Assembly: GCA_009869945.1 (NCBI GenBank)
Contig: WIXG01000175.1
Location: 62,001-126,000 of the forward strand
Direction: 5' to 3'
DNA from: Mesaphorura yosii
Lineage: Eukaryota; Arthropoda; Collembola; Poduromorpha; Tullbergiidae
DNA: 64,000 nucleotides
The notes beneath the pieces were generated by a model, which was given only the letters and a program-made list of their open reading frames with translations, did no database searches and was not told the origin of the DNA. The position numbers and the translations under genes were made by a program. Below are positions 47,467-60,843 of this stretch, in pieces. Each line of letters begins with the position of its first letter. Position 1 is the first letter of the stretch.

Positions 47467-50119
47467 TTATAGCGACGTTTCCTCCGGCTTCGCGCTGAAC
47501 ACTTCCTTCAAAACTGAGAAGCTCGGGCGGTTTTCTGGCCTGATCTCCCAGCACAGTTCCATCGTGCGATATCTACATGAAATTAATAATAATATAAGCC
47601 TGAATTGCAAAGCTCAATAAAAACCAAAACTGTCTTACACATCAGTCGGAGCATATTTGGGACAATTCGGTTTCATTCCAGCGAAAAGTTTATCAACAAA
47701 ACTCATTGTCCAACTGAGGCCAGGATAAGGAATGTCTCCCAATGAGAATACCTCCCAAAGAGTAATTCCATACGACCACACGTCCGAGTGTGAGGAAAAG
47801 GTCATGCTGTGCAACGATTCAGGGGACATCCAGCGCCAAGGCAAGGGCTCTTGGTTCTTCTTTACATATTCAGTGTACTCGTACAACCGACGCGATAAAC
47901 CAAAGTCAGTAATTTTCGCAGTCTCACTAGTTGATAGAAGGACATTACGAGTGGCCAGGTCCGCGTGAATTACGTTTTTGGTAGCCAGGAATTCCATGCC
48001 ACACGCAATTTCATGAGCCCATCTCCACAGCTTAGGGAATACATCCGGAATTTGATTGACATACTGATTGTTAGATTTTGTTTCACTGCACAAAGAGCGA
48101 ATTTATCAATAACCTGTCCCATTGACCTGATTATTATAATTACGTTACATGTTCATTGGCGTGTTCTCGTAATTTTGATCTTTAATGTACTGCTGGTCCA
48201 AGGCTGTTCGAATGCTACGTAAATGGCTTTCCAGACTTCCGCCAGGGCAGAATTCCATGATCACGTACACTATTCCTTCACGCAGCTCCCCAGTGCAGGC
48301 TCCGATGAATTCAACAATGTTCTCGTGTTTTCCGAGGTAAATCATGGTTTTAATTTCCGACAAAAGCGACTTCAGTGTGATAGCCGGACTGCGGGGCTTG
48401 GTCGTTTTTATTGCGGCGTCCACCGGGCTTTGGTAATCTCCGTGCACTGCCTTGCCTTTGTACACTATACCAAATTCGCCTGAACCCAGCAGCTTCGATT
48501 GATCTATCGAAAGAACCGAAGCGAGTAATCAGAAGCATACTTGACTATGAGTATTTTCTGCACATACCGATAACTACTTTATCTTTCGGGAGCTCATAAT
48601 CGCGATTGTACGGGAAACTCCATGCAACATCGGTGTTGTTGTCTCCGCCCTGAATTCCCTGCTCAAACTCTTCGATTTCAGCTTCCGCCAGTTGGTCCAA
48701 GTACTACATTACAAAGAGCATCAAAATTAAAGATTAAATTTTTTTGAACTTGCATTTAAATGCTGAACTTTACTTACCACTTTCTTATACTGTATGTAAA
48801 ATATGGCAAATATAACACCGCATATCAACAAAACCAGCACAACCGCGATGAGAATCCATACCCACACGGGAGTCGGTTCCTCTTCCTCCGGTATTTCTAA
48901 AATCTTCTCAAAAATAGTGTCCTCTGTGATATTGTAATTGTCAAGTAGCTTCCACCATCCAAAGTGTCTTTCACTTCCGAATGCACCACTCGCATCTTTC
49001 GGGTCGAGTTTACGAATGTCACTTTTCCATGGTTCATCGAGAGCTTCAAACATTTGCACTCGGATTTTATTGGCCACCGCCCACTCATTCATGCCGTACC
49101 AATAATCGCGCATGTTGGTCAGTGTGTTGTGTGTGCCTGAATAACTGATACCCGCACTTGGCCAACCACTGTCACCAATCAATACTTCCAGCTTAGGATT
49201 CTGCCCCTTCAAGGGGTTTGCGAATTTCCTGCAAATACGCAAATACCGAAGACAGGCAATATCAACAAGATGTCAAGTCTCATTCGTTCGATACGGGTTC
49301 CTCACCAGAACTGCTCATTCACCTCCTTCACGACTTGTGCTGGAGTTTTCGTCCCGTTGTCTTTAGGATGGATATTGCACATTAGAAAATCGGATTCCTG
49401 CGCCAGTTTCTTGATAAACTCCTCAACATCTCCACCATTTATTTGGTCACAGGTATTAATTCGTGTCCCAATGGAAATATTCAGACTGTGGACCTTTTCT
49501 TTTAAACGTAGAACCGTGTTCAGAGTTTCCACTCCATTGTCCTCATTGGTCACGTACAAGTTGTAAACGATAAGGCCCCAAACTGTGCCGGGGTAAATGT
49601 TATTGGCATCCTCGGCCTCCTGAATGCCGTACTCGATTTCCTTCTCTTGAAATACGGGATCTGTACTCTGATAAATTCCTTGTGCCATTGTCAGCAACTT
49701 TTTATTCGCTTCCTTATTAATTAAGGCGGCTGCACGGGCAACGAATGCGTTGCCATCTCCGTTCTCCCAGCCGGAGTTCAGGTTTTGCGCTGATAAAGCA
49801 GTAATTTCCGCGAAAGTAAGGCATTATCATGACCATGAACAGGCTTCTTCAAAAGAGCTTCTTGTAACTTACCACTTGTTCCGGAGGAGTACGTTGCGAT
49901 TTTACTTATCCGTTTCGATACAACCTTCAGCATAACCTTCACATTCTCCAAGGTGTAAGTGTCCAATGGCACTTTCTCGGTCGTATTTGGTTCATAGTCT
50001 TTCCCGTAAGGCGAGAAACTCGCACCGAAGTATTCGCGACTGAATTCATAGCTAATTACCGAATCGCAGTAAAGAATCAGTAAGGCAAGAACGAGCAGAG
50101 ACCTTTGGCAGTGCGTCAT
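47467..50119 (-). CDS. Receptor tyrosine kinase with GH17-like (beta-1,3-glucanase-like) ectodomain, copy 1
   Basis: Seven exons, 50119-49873, 49789-49306, 49228-48778, 48703-48568, 48503-48149, 48085-47639 and 47572-47467, give 741 residues. A signal peptide comes first (SLLVLALLILYCDSVISYEF). The GH17-like ectodomain has FGASFSPYGKDYEP, then KLEVLIGDSGWPSAG near residue 263 and MFEALDEPWKSD. These match GH17, whose signature is GESGWPSxG with the nucleophile Glu; here it is Asp (codon 49173-49171). The membrane segment is VWVWILIAVVLVLLICGVIF near 366-388. The kinase has GSGEFGIVYKG, AAIK, IHADLATRN, DFGLSR, LPWRWMSPESL and SYGITLWEVFSLG. HAD replaces HRD (codon 47964-47962). Three activation-loop tyrosines sit in YEYTEY. 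A glucan-sensing receptor is inferred. Confidence 0.9.
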
Positions 50120-50461
50120 TCTTAAGTTGTTCTTTTGATACTGGAGCCAAATTACTTTGTGCGAGGTTGAAAATGACATTTGTTCCTCCCGTGTTTCAAG
50201 GAAATTCGGCAATAATTTTTGGGCTGTATTTAAGTCTTCTCTAAATATCATTCGTTCGTCGGTTGACCGCAATTGACGGGATCTGGTTACTCAATTGCAA
50301 TGCTAATTTTTCATTAAATACTACATTTAGATTTCTTAGAATTGACGGTTATTTCCTTGTAATGGTTATTAGAACGAAAATGATTGAGACAGCATTGAAG
50401 CCTAAATCTGTGACTAGCAGCAGAAGTTTAATTGCCAATCACAAGGTCTTAATTCATTAAT
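50120..50461. promoter_or_regulatory. Shared intergenic region between the two head-to-head receptor genes
   Basis: Only 342 bases separate the two start codons, so the region probably holds both promoters and the copies may be co-regulated. AT-rich; no clear TATA box seen on either strand. Confidence 0.45.
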
Positions 50462-53400
50462 ATGGCCAAGAGTTCCACTATTGGAAAGCTCCAGGCGTCC
50501 ATCTTCCCCGCCTATTTTGTAGTAGTAAGTCCATCGAAATGACAATAAGACAATTAAATTTAACAAAAGAACAGTTTTCAAAGAGCCGTTTTTCAGGGCG
50601 CGATATGCATTTGGACCGTTGTCGCAAAAGATGAATTCCTGTTCAACCGTGACTATGTAGGTGTCTCATTCTCTCCGTACGTCAAGAATTGGGAAGGTAC
50701 CAATATTCCTGGATGGAATGATTACAGTGTGAGTGATATCAAGATTATGCTGCGCCTTGTTCATAAAAAATTTTCCAAGGTTGCTACTCACGCCATTGGA
50801 GCACAAGGTGAGTTTTCGAAAAGACGCCCCAATTAACGGTGGATTTGAGAGATTTTACTGTCTTTCAGTGAAACTAAATCACACTAAAATTCCTTTGGCT
50901 GACGCTCGCGTTTCGCTGGCTGCCGCTCAATTGAACCGGAATGAAAATGGAACTCTCCAACTAATTCAAGGGCTGAACACAACGCATGCCAAACGAGTTG
51001 ACAATGAGGAAGAAATTTACAAGGCCCTGGAAGCGACCAAAGTGGCCAACACAATATCACCATCAACTGTGACGGGACTCGTATTTCCCGAAAACGTGGA
51101 AATGTTGGGCATACTCTTGCCGTTTCTCTCTAAAACTAATCAGACATATCTGCAAGTTGGGGCCAGAATCAAAAATTGCTCAGTTCACACAGACAGTCTG
51201 GAGCAACACGCAACACAACTGAATTTCGTCATGTGCTCAATATTCCCCGATTTTTCATGTAACACGACGGAGCTTGCTGTCGACTCAGTTGTTCGACAGT
51301 ATAACACTACCGTTGAGTTGCTCAAATTTATAAACCCGAATCTGAAGGTCCAGATTGGCGAAACAGGATGGCCGAGCTTTGGAAAAGATGAATCGCTTTA
51401 TAACGTTGCAAACATGAAGGATTACTGGGAGCGAATGGCCGCATGGGCTGAACAGAACGAAGTGGTTGTTTACATGCACGAAGCATTTGACCAGCCGTGG
51501 AAGAGTGATCCTAGGAGAGCAGATCCAAATGATACGACAGGACGGTTTGGAGTTTGGGGCTTCTTTGGTTGGTGGAAGCGGACGGACACCTACAACAATA
51601 ATCCCAACACGTATTTAGAGAAGATAGTTGAGCTTCCGAAGTTTGTGGATACCGAAGGTAAAGTGAAATAGTCTCAATTCCTCGGTGCGGCGACGGTTGG
51701 AATTTAATTCACTTATTCTAAATCGCAGAAAAGACTGGAGGAAATACCACCGTGTTTGTCACGGTACCGCTTGTGTCCCTTCTAATAATTGGGACCTTGA
51801 CTTGGTACCTCAACCGTCTGAAAAACCAAAGAGAAGCACGCCTGCGTCTCAAACTGACGGCTGAGGAGATTATCGAATTCGAACAAGGAGCGACTGGTCC
51901 GGCAGCCCTGAATGAACCCTGGAATTTGCCTTATCAAAGAGAATACGAAATTGAGAAGGACGACCTGGACATACGTAAGTAGAATGACTAACGTGCTAAT
52001 TAATCAACGGCCGGTGGCCTTCTCAAACTCTTCTCAACCACAGGGCGCAACAAAGTTCTTGGGAGCGGTGCCTTCGGTATCGTGTATCACGGATTCGTAG
52101 CACGAAACAATGAGCAGCGTGAGGTGGCAGTCAAGACCTTGAAAGTCGGGAGTGCTGCCAAAGAACTTCGTAATCTACTCTCGGAGATCAAGATTATGAT
52201 CTATCTTGGGAAACATGATAACATTGTCGGATTGATCGGTGCACAAACCGTGGATTTGAAGGATGGAACAGTGTTTCTAGCGGCCGAATTCTGTGGGCTC
52301 GGAAGCCTGGAGAAATTTCTCAGGAAGTACCCATTCAATGGAGGCTCACAGTATGAGAATATATTTAGAAGTACCACGTCTGCGACTGAATATCAAAATG
52401 CCGCGTGAGTTCTTTTATTGATTCATACGTGAATGGTTTATTGTTAGCTCATATTACTTAATTTCTTTCTTAAAGAGAGTCGGAAATTGTAGAAATTGAA
52501 AGTAGCAGACTTGACGTGAGGTACATGAATGCTCCCGTGTAAGTACAATATGGAAAATCACGTTTATTAGTTTTCATATTCTAAGTCCAAGCCGGGCTAA
52601 TATTGAAACGCCACAATTTATTTCGCCGTAAGAATATCTGACTTTAACGAAATCTTACTTGGCCGTAGACTTTTGACTGCAGATATTATATATGAAAATT
52701 GCCGTAAAGTTATTTGAATAAGCCGAAAATTTGGTCGGGCCCCACTATGGTCGAGAGCGGTGCGCGTTGGTGCGGTACGCAGAAATGCCAGTGCGGTGAC
52801 ACTGGCCTCTGGCGGGCTGCCGCCGCGCCTCTAATGGACACAGGAAGCTGGGACTTTCACAGGAGATAGCCCAGAATGTCTTCTGTCCAGGGACACATCA
52901 CATACCTGGGGTCATCATGGGGGCACCGGATCTAAATTGGCGCCCGACCGCTCTTTGCTCTGCCCGTTCTCCAGTCTCCCGCTAAAATGGCAAAAGTTAG
53001 CATTGGATCCTGGTAGACCGTGATCCATAGTACCACTGTAAAAAGCTTCAGTGTGCACTTCAGCGGGAGACGGGAGAACTTACATCCCAAAGTTTCCAAA
53101 TATTTTAGACTAGCTTTACTTTTCCACGCCGTGAAAAAAGCCCGAGAAAGAAAGAGGGTGGGCTTTATTTCTGTCACGGACAGAGTGACCATTCGCTCTT
53201 ATTAAGAAGGATATTAAAATTTTCCAACTCTCAGGTATGGGGCCAAATCAGTAGCATTACTGGTATTCGTTTAAAACATATAAATTTAAAAAAATTGTCA
53301 AATTTGTCAAAACAAATTTCTGATAGTGAGAAGTGATTCAGTGACAGTGAACATGAACACTAACAAACATCATTATCACCATGAAAAGCGTCTCTTTGGA

Positions 53401-55406
53401 ATCTCAAATTCAGTCAAAACAAAGATAAAAGAATGTTTGAATTGTGACATCAGGAAACCTAGAACGATTTTGAAGAGAATTTCAGACGCTGGGTTGACAC
53501 CACCAGGCGCAACTCAACTTCGAAATTATTTGGCACAACTTCGAAAAAGACGGCACGGACTATTATATCTCTCGGACAATTGCAGGCCGCTTGTGATGGA
53601 CTCAGCATCATCCCACCGGACGAGGACAAAGCTTATGTTATTAGTCATGACCAGAATTACTCCATAAAAGTATTTCGTATCTTCATCTCCACTCGAAGAC
53701 TACTATCAATTCCAATACTCAGTGACGCAGTCAAGATTTATGCTACCTATAAGCTGATTTGGCATGGTTCACCAATTCTGATTGGAACATCAGATAGGGA
53801 CAGAGTCTTTCACCCATTTGGACTCGCAGTCACATAGTCAGAATCAGCTGAAGATTACGAATTTGTCTTTCTGGCAGTTCAACAGGGTGTCGACGCAGAA
53901 TATCAGCCGAAGGTTCGTTAATTTAATTCTAAATTAGCAGCGCATTCTGTCTCTTCAAGCATATTTCTCTTCAATTATTGTACGTATTGATTTCGAACTG
54001 CGCTGAACAAATTCAAGTGGCATTTGCTTCTGTTTTCGGGCCAGAGTTCGTTCGTGTCAATTGCTGGGCGCATGTTATGCCTAATGCAGACAAGAAACTT
54101 CCACTCGTCAAAGATGCTGAAATCAGGAGTCAAATCAAATGGTATCAAATTCCTCTAGACAGCGAGATTACAGGTTTAATTTGATGCTGTTGCCGGCTTA
54201 TGGAGTAAGAAATGGTCCACCAATATAGTTACAAAAGACTTCCACGACTACTTTAAGTCAGAATACCTTGACACAAGAATTGGATGGTTTGAAGGTATGT
54301 ACTTCTGTTGCCCTAATCCATAAATAAAATTTCACCTACCCAAACTCTCACACAGGGAGGGTACCGGGTTTTCCGAGTACCAACAATTGATTGGAATCTA
54401 CCAACAATCAAATGAAGCGTCAAGGAACGTAACGAGAGAGGCTGCATATCTTAGGAATTGCGATTTTAAAAAAGCACTTTGACGTTCCACCTAAAGCAAA
54501 GAACATCCCGATTGGATGTAAGTGTAAGAGGGGAAGACTATCGAAGGCACTAAAAGCGTTAATTGTTCAATAATTTTAACCTTTTTTACTGTATTATTTT
54601 AACGAAGTGTCTATCCTTGCAAGCAATCGTGTTATCCGCTTATTCAAATAAGTTTCCGGCAATTTTCATACATAATATCGGCAGTCAAAAGTCAAACTTT
54701 ACGGCAAGGTTAATTTCGACAAAGTAAGATCATTTTAATCGGCCAAATCAGATATTCTTACGGCGAAATAATTGGCATCCATTTTGAAACACAGACACAA
54801 GTTAGCTGAAGTAGATGGTCTAAATCTACGAATCGAAATGTCAGATTTGCTAAACTGGTCGTACGAGATTGCAAATGGCATGGAATTTCTTGGCACCAAG
54901 AATGTAATCCACGCTGATTTGGCTGCGCGGAATATTCTGCTCACAGAAGACAAGACAGTAAAGATTACCGATTTCGGTTTATCGCGAAAGCTGTACGAGT
55001 ACACGCAGTACGTGAAGAAGAACCAAGAACCTCTTCCATGGCGCTGGATGGCTATCGAGAGCTTGAGGAACATGACATTCTCAGCACAGTCGGACATTTG
55101 GTCGTACGGGGTGACTTTGTGGGAAATATTTTCACTGGGTGGGATTCCGTACCCAGGACTTTCGTGGGACATTAGCTTCCTGGAGCAGTTGGACAACGGA
55201 CTTCGCATGCATCAACCAAAGTTGGCTGATGATGAAATGTAAGTGCTTGAAAATTCCAAAAACCGCACGTGATTTCTCTCCTCCTGTTTCATGACAGATA
55301 CCAACAAATGATGAACACTTGGCACGCCAGCCCAACAAGCAGGCCAGGCTTCGCTGCGTTGAAGGAGTATTTCCTGAAAAAGTGTTTCGCGAGTGTGTCG
55401 GCATAG
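50462..55406 (+). CDS. Receptor tyrosine kinase with GH17-like ectodomain, copy 2
   Basis: Eight exons, 50462-50524, 50597-50807, 50869-51657, 51729-51974, 52044-52404, 52476-52538, 54795-55238 and 55298-55406, give 761 residues. The N-terminal hydrophobic stretch is KLQASIFPAYFVVGAICIWT. The GH17-like domain has YVGVSFSPYVKNW, LKVQIGETGWPSFG with the nucleophile-position Glu kept (51360-51362), and MHEAFDQPWKSD. The membrane segment is TVFVTVPLVSLLIIGTLTWY. The kinase has LGSGAFGIVY, VAVK, IHADLAARN (HAD, codon 54913-54915), DFGLSRKLYEYTQY, LPWRWMAIESL and SYGVTLWEIFSLGGIPYPG. Several intron positions and phases match copy 1: the first ectodomain intron, the one before the glycine loop, the kinase insert and the last one. 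The 2256-base intron 52539-54794 contains a decayed MULE, and the frame resumes exactly across it. Confidence 0.88.
52621..54768 (+). mobile_element. Decayed Mutator-like element (MULE) inside the kinase intron of receptor copy 2
   Basis: The left end 52621-52724 and the reverse complement of the right end 54768-54637 both start TTTCGCCGTAAGAATATCTG and share GACTTTTGACTGC and TATGAAAATTGCCG, ending ATTTGAATAAGC. They are terminal inverted repeats of about 100-130 bases, typical of MULEs. Between them, plus-strand fragments look like a MULE transposase: SDAVKIYATYKLIWHG and GTSDRDRVFHPFG near 53720-53825, then FASVFGPEFVRVNCWAHVM near 54015-54080. They are broken by stops and frame changes (53326-54540). 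I could not confirm a 9-base target duplication. The GC-rich block at 52736-52960 may be an older nested insertion. Confidence 0.75.
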
Positions 55407-55548
55407 TCAAGGAATTCAAGCATGGATTTATTACAGTTTTCTTCGAATTAGTAATTGTGTTCGAATAGTAAATTCTTAGTTTGTGGATTTTGTTTGTTCT
55501 CGCGTGACGAATGTTAGAAATTGGAATTAATTTTGTCTTGATAGCCGA

Positions 55549-59226
<3,678 letters not shown>

Positions 59227-60143
59227 ATGATCTCGAACAATCAAGCCACATGTGACCAACCAAACATTGGAATTAATTTTATTACGTTAACCACGTTTGC
59301 CATTTTCGCAGAATTGCTGAATCCATTATTTCGCCTATTTCATATATATACACTTTCCTGTTATATCGCTTTGACGTTGCCAACTTTTCGCCTGTATTCA
59401 AGCGTAGCTATTCTATACATCAGGAGCTCGACTTCTTTAGCAATTCCATTGGTGTTCGAATTTGCACTGAAATTGTGTTATAAATGGCGATCAGTTGTAG
59501 CCGCTGTTGCTCTTTACAGTGTACCACGCTGCCAATTTCTGTCTTTGATATGGATAGAGTAAGAAGAATGATCAGCCTGTACTCAAGTTAATTTCTGCTA
59601 ATCAATCCATGGTTTGGTATAGATTCTTGCAGTGATAAGCGCGATCATTGTGACGATTAAGGGAAGTATATTAATTCGAGATGCTATCCAGCAACAGGAT
59701 ATTAAGCAGCGTGAAAGTGGAGGTAAAGATCGATTGATTCTACTGTCCATCGTTTCCAACTTTACATTGAGATTTTCAATTTTGTAGCTGCATTTCGGTA
59801 CGGCATATTCGTGATTGTTTTCCTGTTTTGCGTTGGGTTACTTTTGTTGGGTTGCACACTGAAAGAAGGGTGTTACCAGGTACCTTTCTAGTCTGTTTTC
59901 CAGTGGCTACCTCAATGAACGCCATTACTAATCCTTATTTTATGCTAACGAACAAGCGACGCGCCAAAAAGTGCCGCTTGTGGCTCGTCATAACAGCCAT
60001 TTTATTTGGGCTTAGTGAGATCAGCTTCGTCTCCTTATTGGCTTTTGGCTCCAGCTGGCCAGGGTATCAGTGCTATTGTTTCTCCAGTCATCGGATTCAC
60101 CTACGGTATCTTTGCGATGATGGCTGTGTATCAGTACGTCTAG
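59227..60143 (+). pseudogene. Probable decayed multi-span membrane protein gene
   Basis: Pieces with strong membrane-segment content lie in order: an opening frame at 59227-59558 (several hydrophobic segments), ILAVISAIIVTIKGSILI near 59625, AAFRYGIFVIVFLFCVGLLL near 59790, KKCRLWLVITAILFGLSEI near 59965, and ISAIVSPVIGFTYGIFAMM ending YQYV at 60143. The GT..AG joins between them do not keep frame at two places, and a one-base offset interrupts the last segment after SSWPG. I read this as a four- to six-span protein gene that has lost its frame. If the joins are wrong it could still be intact. Family not recognised. Confidence 0.4.
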
Positions 60144-60843
60144 GAGCTTGGTCGTCCGGATTCTGATTTAGATTCCCTGACCTCCGGAAGAGGTAATCCA
60201 ACCGGCGCCTGCTGACATCATGCTTAATTGCGGATTAAATCAATCTTAATTGTCACTGTGAGGTGCCCGTATCTTTACTTTCTGATTCTTTAATTGTGTG
60301 GCAAGCATATCGATGACGCCATCAGCATCATGCAGTCGCCATCATTGACATTGAGAGATCTCAGGCGAAGCAATCTACATCAGTGTTGCTGGAATAAGGT
60401 CACAAAGTCGCAATTAGTGCTATCACGAAACGAACCGTAGCGTGACATGTCAACCCACAGTAATAACAAGCTCTTTATCACATCCGAAGCAATTTGCCAG
60501 CCATCATAAGGCTTCGTGATGGTCATGAGCCGCGGTGATGCAAATCTGATAGGTTGAGACGTTCGCAAGGCTTTGCTAGAAAGAAATGTCAATACTCTTT
60601 TTGAGCTCGAGCTCACCCTGTGCTGTCGGTTAATTCACAGACATGAATGGAAAAAACAGTCAAAATCTCAGCTAGAAGTGGAGTCATATGCAATGTACGA
60701 CGTAAGATAAACGTTGATTATCGATTTTGTCATCCGACCGATGAATGAGAAGCACTGAAAAGTGGACACATTCCGTTTAGTATTCGTTAGTGCATTTTTA
60801 GCATTGGAAACGATAACAATAGTTGCTAGTTGCACGATTTGCC
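60144..60843. other. Intergenic, nothing recognised
   Basis: 5' flank of the ABCC transporter. A 78-codon minus frame at 60616-60380 shows no supporting features. Confidence 0.5.

Noticed and set aside
52938..52947. TGGCGCCCGA, like a tRNA-Lys primer binding site of an LTR retroelement
   Set aside because: No long terminal repeats, polypurine tract or gag/pol fragments were found around it; the surrounding structure is a MULE with inverted ends.
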